Position numbers and translations under genes: made by a program | DNA from: Oscheius sp. JU75 | Taxonomy: Eukaryota; Nematoda; Chromadorea; Rhabditida; Rhabditidae | Length of the DNA: 64,000 nucleotides | Direction: 5' to 3' | NCBI GenBank assembly: GCA_037178855.1 | Contig: JASJZC010000005.1 | Location: 9,362,001 to 9,426,000, forward strand | The notes under the pieces: generated by a model | What the model was told of the DNA's origin: nothing | The model's database searches: none | The model's input: the letters and a program-made list of their open reading frames with translations, nothing else | Shown: piece after piece, positions 36,984 through 54,124 of the stretch | How the letters are laid out: each line of letters starts with the position of its first letter | Numbering within the stretch: position 1 is the stretch's first letter

Positions 36984-39303
36984 ATGACTCAGGCAGACCA
37001 GAAGAAACTTAATGGCCACCAGCCGAACATTGTCAACGGGATCGAAATTCCGCCGCTGGAGCTCTACCCCCAGACGCAGTAAGTAAACCAAGGGTGCAAG
37101 TCGGGCCGCTGACCTCAATTCACACGCTTCAATGTGGAACAAACATCGAAAATCAATGCGAGAAGCCATGTGGACAAACACAGACCTCAGTGTGTGTCTT
37201 CATTCGTGATGCCCCCCATTATCTTTCTCCTGTATGGCAAAGATTACGAGCCACACGTGCTATTTGTTTCCATTAGAACGACAAATTTTTCAGCCTGTGT
37301 GTTGAGTCGCAGACCTTGACACACAGTCCGAGCGAGCCCTGGATCTTGGCACCGATCGTCGTCCAGTTCCAGAAGACCACTATGAAGAAGGCGCCGGTTA
37401 AGACTCAGGAGAGTAGGAGGTCCTTCATTGCTCAGGTAGATATGGTTTTAAGTGTTTTGACGATCACAGGATCATTGATTTTATTTCCTGTGGTAGTTCG
37501 TGTTTATCTCTCACCGAGACTATACAGGTGAGAGCAACTAGAGACGCTAGAACACTGTCCAAACCATTTCACCCAAACTGTCTGGCAGCAATCTAGCAGC
37601 TAAAACCGTACAGCTGATATTTTTCTTAGCCGTTTCTGGATGAAACGTTCAGGAATTTTTTTGATTGCGGAGACAGAATGGGAGAGACATGGTGCTGCTG
37701 CTGTGTCGGTACGTGTACTAGTTGCCAAGACTGTACGAAAGACTTGCACAAAGAATTCACTCTGATTTATCTTTTCCAGACCATTCTGCCCTTCTTCTTC
37801 GCCGGTCTCGGCCTCATCTTCGCTGGCCACATCCTTGAGAATGGAGAGAAGTCACTTCTCTTCCAACAGCTGCCCGACCTCGTCACTCTCGTCCCCACCT
37901 TGCTTGGACTAAAAGGAAACTTGGAGATGACTCTGGGATCGCGACTATCAACACTGGCTCATCTTGGAGAGATGGACTCACTTGAGAAGATCTGGTCCGT
38001 CACTCTCTCAAATCTGGCTCTTGTTCAATGTCAAGCCATCCTGATCTCGACGATTGCTGTGATCCCGGCTGTTCTCTTGGGAGAAGGAGAGAACACTTTC
38101 GAGAACATCGTGACCACTCTTTTCGCTTCAGTCTCGACCGCTTCCATCACGTCATTCGTGCTGGGTATCGTCATGATTCTTGTGGTCATTGTTTCGAGGA
38201 GGTTCAAGCTCAATCCGGACAACATTGTCACCCCGGTAGCTGCCTCTTTAGGAGATGTGGCAACCCTGCATATTCTGGTAAGTTTTGACCGGTCTCTCTG
38301 TCTCACTGTCTCTCAATCTTCCATTTTTAGCTCCTGGTCGGAGGATTCATGCTCAGCCAAGTACAAGTCTACGGAGCTGGTATCCCTGCTGTAGGCCTTG
38401 CTGGATTCTACATCATTGCTGTTCTTGGAGGCTATCTGGCTAAAATGAACCGCTACACTTTCGAGGTACTGAAGCACGGATGGTATCCGATTCTCATTGC
38501 TATGGTCATTACTCTGGGAAGTGGTTTCGTCCTGAAGGAAGCTCTTCATCTCTTCCCTCCCATTGCTGCCTTCACTCCTCTTGTCAACGGTACCTTTTCA
38601 GTTTATCTTGACAATCGTTTGTTCAGGAGTTGGCGGGAATCTCGTAGCTGTGCAGACCAGTAGAATTGGAACCCGACTCCATCAAGCCAGGAAGAACAAG
38701 GAAGAGGTGGCTCACAACTTGTGGATGTATGCTAGTCCTTGGCATGCCTTCTTCAAGAAACGTAAGTCACTATTTTTGTCCGTTGGACAGGGCTTTTTCA
38801 GACGAAGACAGTATCACAGCCAGACTTCTCATCATGATGTCCCTCCCAGGTAATCTCATCTTCCTCCAGATCGTCTTCCTGATTGGGTGTGGCTTCAACA
38901 ACTCAATCCTTTTCACAGTGTCCTTTGTCTTTGTCAGCTTCGTTCAGGTGAGTATTTCAGAGTCATGTACAAGACAGTTAAAGATAGCCGTCGTTGTTGC
39001 CTTACTTTTGAAACCACATAGTTGACAGTTAAACAGCGCAGCCGTTGTGGCATCCTTGTGATGTCCCGGACACAACAGTTAGACACATAGATCTTTTAGA
39101 TTTCCACGCTGCTCTACATCTGTCAGATTCTTGTCAGGGAACTCTGGAAGCGTCGTGTGGATCCCGACAATGCCGCCATTCCTCTTCTAACAGCTCTGGG
39201 TGACCTGCTCGGAACGGGCCTTCTCTTCCTCGACTTCTGGTTTCTCTACCACGTTTTCAACATGACAGCGCTTGCCAACACCGCACCCACGGGTACACAT
39301 TAG
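36984..39303 (+). CDS. SLC41/MgtE-type magnesium transporter
   Basis: Seven exons (36984-37078, 37294-37435, 37780-38277, 38331-38589, 38627-38761, 38802-38947, 39100-39303) close in phase to 492 residues, normal for SLC41. The family moves Mg2+ across cell membranes and consists of two similar halves. Diagnostic blocks are PFFFAGLGLIFAGHILE, LVPTLLGLKGNLEMTLGSRL then STLAHLGEMD, LNPDNIVTPVAASLGDV, PLVNGVGGNLVAVQTSRIGT, MSLPGNLIFLQIVFL, and VDPDNAAIPLLTALGDLLGT. The two repeats LGLKGNLEMTL/NGVGGNLVAVQ and NPDN..TPVAASLGD/DPDN.AIPLLTALGD are the conserved ion-pathway halves. The cytosolic N-terminus (~80 residues) is hydrophilic. The start was chosen because a TTTTTAG acceptor precedes it. Intron 6 holds two copies of the dispersed GTTAGACAGCG motif. 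An AATAAA lies at 39397-39402. Confidence 0.95.
38973..39009 (+). repeat. Dispersed GTTAGACAGCG motif, copy 3 (divergent)
   Basis: In intron 6 of the SLC41 gene. GACAGTTAAAGATAGCCGTC then GTTGTTGCCTTACTTTT, preceded by TCAGAGTCA as at copy 6. Followed by ACATAGTTGA, as after copy 1. Confidence 0.5.
39024..39055 (+). repeat. Dispersed GTTAGACAGCG motif, copy 4
   Basis: Same SLC41 intron, 50 bp after copy 3, in direct orientation: GACAGTTAAACAGCGCAGCC then GTTGTGGCATCC. Confidence 0.55.
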
Positions 39304-39396
39304 GGTCACAAACAGAGAGCTTTATATGAATCGATTTACGGTGCCAGAACATATCCCTCCCCCGATGAATTTCACTTTTGTATACAGATGTATTTG

Positions 39397-39402
39397 AATA
39401 AA
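39397..39402 (+). terminator. Polyadenylation signal of the SLC41 gene
   Basis: AATAAA about 94 bp after the stop codon at 39301-39303, in A/T-rich sequence. Confidence 0.5.
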
Positions 39403-39546
39403 TAGCGGTTAGAGTAAATCGTTGGTTAATTGCGCCAAACTGCGAGATTGTGAACGATCAGACCGATTAAGAAGTCAGTATTCAACACCCAAGATTCCCC
39501 CAATAAACTGGCGGAATCAACTTTCCGCCAGTCTCGATCGCATACC

Positions 39547-40272
39547 ATGAAGATACCGCTCTTTTTCTTACTTTTCGTCTCAATCTCTTCAGCCTTCCAG
39601 TGTCCTACAGGTTAATATTGACAGAGAGACTGAGTAACAAACTTCTATAGTAATACCCTTTTCTAGCTATTTCATTCGGCTCTCCTCCTCAATCCTTCGG
39701 TGCAATCACAAATGCAATGATGCAATCGCATCAACAGCAAAAAGTCTGCGTAGCTACGGCAATCTCAAATGAGTCCCTATGCACCCTACAAAGTAAAATA
39801 CAAATTTGGGTGCACAGTGGACAAGAGTGATGATGCCGTGCTTGAAGTAAGTTATAACACATGCACAAAGGAGTCTTTGAAGGACAAGAATGGAAGTTTG
39901 ATGCAAATGTGTTGCTGCTTCACAGACGCATGCAAGCCTGAAACACCGTGATAGTCGCAGTATAAGAGAATAAAGTGTTTTGTCGTCGCCATTGAGAGAA
40001 ACCAACTGCGCCATGTGCAGGCAGTCTAAGAGGATGGAAGCTTGATGCAGATGTGTTGCTGCTTCACAAGCGGCGTATTCTGACGGCATTTGGACAGCAA
40101 CACCCCTACACATTGAAGTATAAGTTTGTAATTGGTCTGGGTGGTGCAGATGATACCCTATTTCAAGCCAACTGTGCAATGTGCCTAGACCCTACTTGGA
40201 TGATAACGGAGACAGAATACAACTGTGTTGCTACTTCACCGACGGCTGCACGCCAGAAACCCCTGTTCTGTT
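39547..40272 (+). pseudogene. Tandem remnants of a small secreted Cys-rich protein
   Basis: A signal peptide exon (39547-39610, MKIPLFFLLFVSISSAFQCP) is followed by an exon starting near 39667. Within 39769-39951 lies KYKFGCTVDKSDDAVLEVSY then MQMCCCFTDACKPETP and a stop. Two further partial copies follow in shifted frames: SLMQMCCCFTS near 40040 and KYKF...NCAMC...QLCCYFTDGCTPETPVLC near 40115-40272. The first copy may be an expressed ~100-residue protein if an unrecognised splice corrects the frame; the others are broken. The CCC..D.C ending recalls ET-like modules. Confidence 0.45.
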
Positions 40273-40293
40273 AATTACTGAGAGATAAACGTA

Positions 40294-41533
40294 TTGGGTT
40301 GGCAACTAAGTCTTTTCGCTTTGCAAAAATGCAAAAATTTATTGTCTTCCAAACAACTTTTTCATTCGTTGTAATCACCATTATGATGTACCACGTCCAC
40401 CCATTTTACGGGTAGCTTACGGATACCACGCTAGTAGAGCACCTTGGGTTTGGCGCGAAGAAGTTTATCAACCAAGTTTTGAGTGCGTCGTCGGAATCGA
40501 AGTGTTGTCCTTCAATCTCGTTGTTGAGAGTCCGGAACAGATAAAAGTCGGAAGGGGTAAGGCCCGGGCTATAAGGAGAATGAGGTACAATCTTCCAGCC
40601 TAGGTCGTGGATCTTGGAGCAAGTGACTTTTGCAACATGGGTGCGCGCGTTGTCCATCTGCAGGATAACCCTCGACTTCAGCGGCCGTTTCTGACGAAGT
40701 GCAACGGCAACCTTTTCAAGTTGCTGGCTGTTTATGGCGGCCGTAAGAGTAGTTCCAGCATCCTGCAATTCCCAGTGCACCACTCCTTCGATATCCCAGA
40801 AAACACAGAACATAATCTTTTTTTGATGAGTTTCGGGGTTCATATCAGAATTTGGTGTCTACCCTGGACTCACCAATTTACACATCTTTCGAAAGTTTAC
40901 ATACATTACCCACTTCTCATTCCCGTCACCAGGCGTGGTAAAAAGGATTTCCTTCCATACCTGGACAGGAGAGAATGGGCGACGGACATACGCTGCCACT
41001 TCTGGGTGTCACTGAAGTCATGCGACAACCAAGTGCCCAGTTTCTTCATAAATCTCAATTGCTTCATATGATGTTCCACTGCAGCACAACTGACAGACAG
41101 TGCCTCTGCTAGTTCACGGGTAGTCTGCCGATTGTTCTCGTTCACGAGCTGCAGCAGCTTCGATTCATCAAAAGTTGACCTTGGCTCATCTTCGATACTT
41201 TTGTCTTCAGACCGAAAGCGATAGAGCCACAACTGGCATACCCTCGTAGACGTCGTTCCTTGGCCATGAACATCGTTGATATCAGCCGCCGTTTGGGCTC
41301 TATTCGTGCCTTTGAGGAACTCATGTCGCAGATGGTAGGGTAGTAGGTTATCAATGGTCCAGATCAAAACGAACAGAGAATAGAGAATAAGAAGAAGAGA
41401 AGTGGTGTCTTGCATGGTGGTGGTAGAGGACTGAGTGAGCTACACCAGGTGCTACAACAATAGCTCAGACGTTGTTGTACACAAGACAAAGGACATGCTT
41501 ACAAAAAGCGAAAAGACTTATTTGCCAACCCAA
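40294..41533 (-). mobile_element. Mariner-family transposon, inactivated
   Basis: 1,240 bp with ~28-bp terminal inverted repeats, TTGGGTTGGCAACTAAGTC on the left and the same with one mismatch on the right, bordered by TA on both sides (40292-40293 and 41534-41535). It carries a minus-strand mariner transposase. It lies 64 bp beyond the stop codon of the secreted orphan gene at 41.6-42.8 kb, possibly in its 3'UTR. Confidence 0.95.
40400..41345 (-). pseudogene. Mariner transposase, frameshifted
   Basis: The N-terminal half reads RHEFLKGTNRAQTAADINDV (helix-turn-helix) then DEPRSTFDESKL, RQTTRELAEALSVS, HMKQLRFMKKLGTWLSHDFS and LLSR. At the expected TGDEKW, where the first catalytic Asp lies, a base is missing and the codon would now encode Asn (frame ends TGMRSG). 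The second half resumes in another frame with MNPETHQKKIMFCVFWD, ILQMDNARTHVAKVT (second catalytic Asp) and HSPYSPGLTPSDFYLF (third). The transposase cannot be made. Confidence 0.93.
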
Positions 41534-41597
41534 TATATTACAGTCTTTATACTTAATTTTATGTACAATCAGAACCAGGTCACTGTTTCCTTCAACC

Positions 41598-42823
41598 TTA
41601 TCCAGAAGACTGACCGGTAATGGTAATATCCGTTGCGAAGCGGGCATAGAAGTAGAGCTGGAGCTGCTGCATGAAGGTGTTTTTAACAATGTTCCAGTTG
41701 TACATGGTCGTTCCAATGTTGGTCAGAGTGATCGAGACATCTTGGGAGAAAGGCTGCCAGAGGAAGGCGGCTGAATGGTAAGATCAGAACCAGAAGGTGA
41801 GAACAACTTACTGACTCCTGTACCACCTACAGCCACTTGAGTAACGGCATTGGCTTCAACCTTTCCGTAGAGAGGACCGAGACCAGTTACGGCTGTTCCG
41901 AGAGGGGCGACAATCTAAAATGCTTCGGCAATTGAAAGAGCATAAGATAACAGAGAACTAGAGTATCCGAAGTATCTTATTTGAAGTCTCTCAACCTGAA
42001 GGAGTATAGTATTGTCCACAGCCGAGGGACTACAGTTTCAGACAATTACGTCTCAACTGTCAAGTTGAACTCGTATTATCTCGCTATCTATCGGTTTAGC
42101 CCTGGAGATTGTTGGTAGTGAGAGAATGCGACAGAGACAAAAGAGATTGTTGATTGTGAGAAAACAATTAGAAGCCCTGAAGCCTTCAAAGTTGTCTAAA
42201 TGCTAGGGGGTCAACACCATGTTTATGAAAACAATGACGACTTCGATGTGATCGTTTCGGAAAGGTAACGGCTTTGGACAGTAAGTACAAGGAAAGTGCG
42301 TCGCATCTGCATCTTCTAGGAAGCAGGGAATAACCGCTACTGGCACTATCTGTGTCCCTTTTCAAAAATTCGTCCTCCCCTTACCTGAACAGGAGTGAAC
42401 CACGAGCTGAAGTTGACGCCATTTATAGGTAGCTGGGTCTCAACCAAAGCTTGGATCATCTGAACCTCTTTCGTGTTCGTCTCATTCAAAAACCTACAGC
42501 AGCCTTCAGGTCAGCTTGAGCCGACATCGAAGCCTGAGCAGAGTTGTTTGACTGTCCGACGAAGAACCAGGTTACAGCTCCAGTGTCGGGAGGCTAAAAA
42601 CAGTTCAATGGAAGGAGGGAAGCGTATACTTACAACAACTGGGAAGTAGGTCCAAGAGACGGGAGGACTGACATTGAAGCGGAAGGTAGGGTTCTGTATG
42701 TATGCGTAGTCTGAGGCTGCACCTGAAGAATTATTTGCAAGAATTTATGCGCAAAAATTTACCAGCACTACAAGCCAAAATTGAGACAGGTAGGAGAGCT
42801 AGTAGGCAAACCAGACGTTCCAT
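41598..42823 (-). CDS. Small secreted orphan protein
   Basis: Six exons in reading order (42823-42763, 42722-42634, 42593-42498, 42459-42385, 41914-41812, 41770-41598) close in phase to 198 residues. It has a signal peptide (MERLVCLLALLPVSILACSA). The rest is Ser/Thr/Val/Ala-rich, nearly Cys-free, with beta-like segments (FRFNVSPPVSWTYFPVVV, GTAVTGLGPLYGKVEANAVT, DVSITLTNIGTTMYNWNIV). No family is recognised; the role could be extracellular. The 470-bp fourth intron is long for the region. A mariner insertion sits just downstream. Confidence 0.7.
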
Positions 42824-43047
42824 GTCAGGACGAGGGAGAATGCTACTGTCAACGTAGTGCAGAGCTTATATACGGGTGGCGCAATAAGTGCTTGCACAAG
42901 GCTGGAGCAGGTCGTATACGTAACAGTTTTACAGCTTAAGCTGACTGAGAACGGCACTGCTTGAAAATGAAACATCTTTTGAGCCATAAAAGTTTAGTTG
43001 GGCTTAAGAAATGTTCTACTGCTTTTGGCAAAACAGCAATTTCAGTA

Positions 43048-43075
43048 GTTAGACAGCGCCGCCGTTGCGGTCTCC
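43048..43075 (+). repeat. Dispersed GTTAGACAGCG motif, copy 5
   Basis: GTTAGACAGCGCCGCCGTTG then CGGTCTCC, located just upstream of an MFS transporter fragment. It is the copy closest to the consensus. Confidence 0.6.
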
Positions 43076-43149
43076 TTTAAACGGTCGTTTACAGCTAGTG
43101 ATAGAACTTTTGAGAAAAAGAGTTAGAACTTTTTCTGAAAAAAAATATG

Positions 43150-43491
43150 GAATTCTAGGGTTCTGTTTGGTAAATGGTCATGTACCTCATGATCTCTGTT
43201 ACCATCTACCTGAGCTGGGAGCCGTGCTACATGTCTATAACTGAACTGATGCCGACGGATGTCAAAGCCACGGCTGGAGCAGGCTGCAATGTTCTGAACA
43301 GGATAGGAAACTTAATCAGTACACAGCCGCAAAATTCCGGGGACAGACAAAGAAGAACAGAAGCACAGTATCTCAAGAAGTTTGACGATGAGCTTCCGAA
43401 GACGACCTGTCATGGAGGACAAGGAACTAGTTTCAGATGTCTGAACAGCATACTGAGACTTCATTCTGAGGCAGTCAAGTTTTGTATATAG
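43150..43491 (+). pseudogene. MFS (SLC22-like) transporter fragment
   Basis: The open frame 43174-43491 contains SWEPCYMSITELMPTDVKAT then AGAGCNVLNRIGNLIS. This resembles the TM10-11 region of organic-cation-type MFS carriers (Y..ELFPT..R..G.G......R.G). No other exons of such a gene are found nearby, so it is a stranded fragment or exon remnant between two minus-strand genes. Confidence 0.45.
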
Positions 43492-43514
43492 TTGTACACA
43501 GAGACCGAAAGAAA

Positions 43515-49834
<6,320 letters not shown>

Positions 49835-50266
49835 CCAGGCCTGTATGAAATCGGGACGAGAAGTGAGTGAATCTCTCTCGAGACTGAAGCCCTACCCTCG
49901 TAGGGAAGATTCGAGATTTATCAAAATCGTGTCTGCTGCCTAGAGACCCTAATCGCATGCCAAAACTGTAGGGCTTCCACCCGCCAATATTTTGAAAAAC
50001 TGACCAGAGAGGCAACAGGTGTGATTCATCTTTTGGAGAGCTTCCCTGTTGTATTGAAGGAAATGTCATGAGGATGATTATGTACGACACTGGTCCGGGG
50101 TAACAAGAACCGTAAAGCAGTTTCGGCCCCCAAAGTAATTCAAACTACAGCCGGGTGAGGTCTACACTTTATCTTTACTTTATCTACTGGAACGACTTCC
50201 ACATAACGTCATTTAGACAATCATGATAAAATGCTCTAAGAGTTGATAAGAACGATCAGTGCGCTC

Positions 50267-51877
50267 ATGTTTTCGGCATTGCTTCTTTTGGCTTTAGCGT
50301 CTTCCGCATTATCAGCTTGTCCAAATGGGTCTTTTTATGAAGCCTTCTTCAACAAGTAGAATAATTTTGTAAACTGTTACTATAATTTTCAAGATGCTAC
50401 AAAGTGAATACTCAATCTCTCGACTTCCTGGCAGCTGAGCATAGCTGCAACCAGCTCGGAGGGAATCTGGTTGCTTTGCAAAGCATGGTCGAAAATGCTT
50501 ATGTTTCCGGAATTGTGACGAGCAGTGCTTCAAGTTATTGGGTCGGAGCAAACTACCTGACAAAACCACAATGGTCATGGACCTCTGGAATAGCTATGAA
50601 CTTCACAAACTGGGCATCGAACCAACCTAGTGATCCGAGCATGAACCAATGTGCTGCGGTTGGAAGTCAAGATAACGCGTGGACGTGGGTTACGCTTCTG
50701 CGATAAATACACAGCGGTTTTTAGAAAAGAGATGTGCTATACACTCAGACCGTCTGTCTGTCAAGTTGCCTCCAACACTCCTCCGACACCGACATGTGGT
50801 GGACCTTGTTCAGGTTTTATAAGCAATACATATAGGATGGAAAATTTCAGCTGATACGGTCTGCAGTCCTGGGTACACACTCCACGTTGGTACTTGCAAA
50901 TGTTACAAGGTAAGACTCTTCGGATATGTTGAACCGTACCAGCAGTGGATTCTTATGTAGCCTCAAATTTCCGCGACAGAGTAGGAGCAATTTGTAGACC
51001 CATTCTGAGAGTGCAAACTATCCCAACTGACTTCCTCTAGACCTGACATGTATCGCCCTAACCTGTCAAGCGCTAATCGTGTACCGCCTCTGATCCTATT
51101 CGATTTCGTCTTATACACTGAAGCAAAGTCCTGAGCCGACATTTTAGCCAGAACTGACTCGTCAATCTAACACCTTGGTCACTCTTGACTTGCCATTTAT
51201 GGTTTGTGGCCACGATCAGATAAACACACAAACAAAGCGACAAATACCTAGGCACCTCGGAACAATTTTAATCAGCCGTCTACGGCAGTTTTGCCGCTCT
51301 TGCTTTATGATTTAACACTGACATCAAGTGGCTCCTCCGCTCCCCCTGTGAGTCCAAGGATCTTCCCTGAAAATGATCTTTTAGTTCTCTAGCAATTGCA
51401 AGCGTTTGTGCTACTCTTCGCTGTTGTGTGTTGTGCAATTCTGCGGACACCATGACGGATAGACATTTAGTAAAGAAAAATTTCAGTCTGCCGGCAACGA
51501 AGCTTACAATTTTGCTTCTGCTCAAGCAAGCTGCGCCCAAGAGGGCGGCATGCTAGCCACAGTCCCTGATAACGACACAAATAACTTTCTTTTTGTGTTG
51601 GGCAACAACGAGATCCCTTGGATTGGACTGCAATGCCCGAATGGTGAAGCTAGCTGCAAATGGCAGGATGGAACACCGCTTGGCAGCTTCAGACCATTCA
51701 GTGGGAAAAACGTGTAGCAAAAATGTATACTTAGACATGGCTTATGGTCCAACGGATTACAAAGTCTTCTATCTGATCGATGTAGCAGCTGGTCCACTTA
51801 CTAAGATGTGGGAAGGTCTGTATGAGTCTCGGTCGTTATCATACATCTGTCAGAAAGGTAATGGTGGTCTCAACTGA
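50267..51877 (+). CDS. Secreted protein with two C-type lectin domains
   Basis: Six exons (50267-50355, 50394-50684, 50725-50813, 50851-50909, 51487-51700, 51735-51877) close in phase to 294 residues. Signal peptide MFSALLLLALASSALSA. The first C-type lectin domain spans ~residues 18-145 (CYKVNTQSLDFLAAEHSCNQ, LGGNLVALQSMVEN, YWVGA, FTNWASNQPSD, QCAAVG, CYTLRPSVC). A short Pro/Thr/Cys linker (TPPTPTCGGPC) follows. The second domain spans ~155-290 (CSPGYTLHVGTCKCYK, SCAQEGGMLATVPDND, PWIGLQCP, CKWQDGT, YICQK). Neither domain shows a clear EPN or QPD plus WND calcium/sugar set, although QPSD is present in domain 1, so ligand binding is uncertain. Nematode genes of this layout are often expressed in gut or epidermis and induced by microbes. 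The 577-bp intron between the halves of domain 2 holds nothing recognised. Confidence 0.85.
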
Positions 51878-53160
51878 AGCAGAAACAGGATTTAGAACCG
51901 ACAACGACCAGAGCACTTTTGGCCGCGATGAAATCCCAGTCTTCAGAACAGCAAAGAGGTGATAACTCTCGCAGACAAGATCCATTGCCATATTGAAGCG
52001 GACACTATTGAGTCAGATATGAACAATTTTGAATACATCAAGAGTCTATTCTCAAAGTTAACAAATGTTTGTTGATAGAGACAGAGTAATGGAGAGCGTT
52101 GGTTTATGAGACCAACGTATGGTCTCGCGTTTGAAAGATTTTTCTTCAGATGCTTTCAGTGTATGCAAGCTAAAGAAAAGTTAATTGTATTGACTTTTGG
52201 CCCTGTCGTGTCACCTTATTTTCCAGTCATTTTCCGCCGTTTACAAGGTAACTAGAGAGCTTTAGCGTGTCTGCTCACTGCCGTCGTTGGAAGCCTGCTG
52301 GTTTGCTAGCTTTCTGCGGGCGTGTTAGCATCCCCCTCCCTTGAGGGTAAAATACCACCCGCTTTCTTCACTAAAAGCGCTTGAGGTCTGTTTGTTGAAG
52401 AGCACACTCTGCGATCGTCTCTTGGCTGACAAATGCAATCCATTGCTCAGTATGCCAGAAAACTTTCAAAGGCTAGTTATTCTATTGCTCTTATTTCAAC
52501 TACTTACCAACTTTAAACACAACAGAACATTTATTGGCCAAGCATATCAAGAAGTAACTATTCTTCTATTCCATTTGTGGATTTGTGAGATGGTCGAAGT
52601 ACCAGTGAGTGAACAGAGCAATACTTTTGTACCCTTTTTGTTTAGCTACTCGAGAGGAACATATAGTTCGAGAACATCTTTCCAAAACCATTTACACGTG
52701 CTCTCTTTGTCTTTCATCTCTCATATAAAGTACACATGCATGGCACACATCTCGAATAGCCATAAAGAACAAGGACAACTGGTGGCGTTTCCTAGAGAAG
52801 AGTACAAGGAGGAGCTGGAAGAATGGATGAACAAGTACGTTGAGGGAACAGAAGATATCTGTCGCTCCCTACCTTTTCCCCGCCTCCAAGAGGAGGATCC
52901 CTTGACTCTAGTGTGCGTGTGTGAATGTGTGGCTTCCTCATGTCGCTGTAATTATATGTGCCTCTTTATATCTCCATATAGCCAATTAATAAACTAGTGA
53001 CCGTATTGCTAGTGAACGGTAATATATCGTAGGATAGACGCAGACAGACTCTCAACTCACAATAGACTATCTTCTAAAAATAGCCGTCTGCCCTACGAAC
53101 AATATCAGATTTGTGGAAGAGACCGAAAGACAGAGCCTTTTTCAGTTCTCTTCCACCTAT
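51878..53160. other. Largely uncharacterised stretch with one long open frame
   Basis: A 654-bp open frame (52341-52997) would encode 217 residues but has no signal, domain or splice support. Its segment FPREEYKEELEEWMNKYVEG is hydrophilic and could be a real exon, while its end is a Cys/Val run of low complexity. I regard it as unproven. Confidence 0.35.
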
Positions 53161-53191
53161 AATTGAATTGAGGGCGTTCCGAACGAATCCG

Positions 53192-53444
53192 GTATGTCTA
53201 CGAGTTTCCAATTGATACAATTCTTTCCAGACAAATCTGATGATTTTGAAGTTAAAGAAGAAAGCGCTAGAGAGAACGAAGAAAGAGAACGGTCTTCACC
53301 CAATAGTTCCATGAATTAGAAAAAGTAGTCAAGAAAGAACCCATCAAAGAAGTTTACGAGGAGAAAGAGCCACCGAGGAAGCGTCAAAGACTTGTTGATG
53401 TTCAAGAAAAAAAAGAAGCCGGAGCTAAAGAAGACCTGGATTAG
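53192..53444 (+). CDS. Possible small acidic/basic nuclear protein
   Basis: An ATG at 53192 opens MSTSFQLIQFFPDKSDDFE. A GT...AATAG intron (about 53249-53305) would join in phase 0 to FHELEKVVKKEPIKEVYEEK and EPPRKRQRLVDVQEKKEAG, with a stop at 53442-53444. The PPRKRQR stretch looks like a nuclear localisation signal. The product is only about 60 residues and may be the 3' part of a larger gene or a relic; no family is recognised. Confidence 0.3.
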
Positions 53445-53744
53445 TTCTCCAAGAAGACAACTGCCAAAAAGTAATTATATTGTGTTGAACAAATCAGACG
53501 CTCACATAGTATTAAAGGCTATGGAGAGATTGGGCAGGTCGATCCGTTTTCGAGGTTGGCGACATGGCTGCCCCTTGATGGTCGACGGCTGCTTATGTAG
53601 TCAGCCTAACTCAGCCGCCTCCTCGGCGGACGAGCTCGTCAGGGAAGTTATTCGCCACCTGTTCCTACCCAGCGTCGGGTTATCACTGTTTGTTGCTGCT
53701 GTTATTGTCCACACGAAGAATGCGAGGATGCAACTCTGCTATTT

Positions 53745-53885
53745 GTACCAGAAATACAAGAACGGCAAGGCTTAAGGCACTCCTGTCTGGGATAACTGCT
53801 TCGCAGACTGCCTCTTTCCAGTGGAAGTATCGGAACTCTTCAAACACTATGACTCTCTACACCTGTGGCCCATCTTTTAAGCGCC
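53745..53885 (+). pseudogene. Inverted ET-module fragment
   Basis: YKNGKA, stop, GTPVWDNCFADC then SFQWKYRNSSNTMTLYTCGP matches the last module of the minus-strand ET gene (FKNGKAQGTPTWSTCFGYC, SFQWKYSNSSDTMTLYTCDP). It has a stop and frameshift and lies on the opposite strand ~0.5 kb from its source. Confidence 0.8.
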
Positions 53886-54124
53886 ATATACACCAGCAGA
53901 ACATTGGTCTACATAATTACAAATCTCTCTGCGGTATGGAAATTATTCGCGTTTCTCAACACTTTTCAATTTTTCGTGGAAGAGAAAAAGGCAGGTGCTA
54001 ATGGCTCATAGCTCCCACCTATACAGGTATTAAGCAATCCCATTGCCCGATTTACTTACACAGTGCAACAAAGAGGCAGAGAGACAGATCCAAAAAAATA
54101 TAAACCTTTAGTGTATCCAAATAG

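Noticed and set aside
37678-37780. Alternative SLC41 start with MGETWCCCCVGTCTSCQDC
   Set aside because: The Cys-rich leader is unlike the family, while upstream exons 36984-37078 and 37294-37435 splice in phase to the TILPFF helix with a normal N-terminus.
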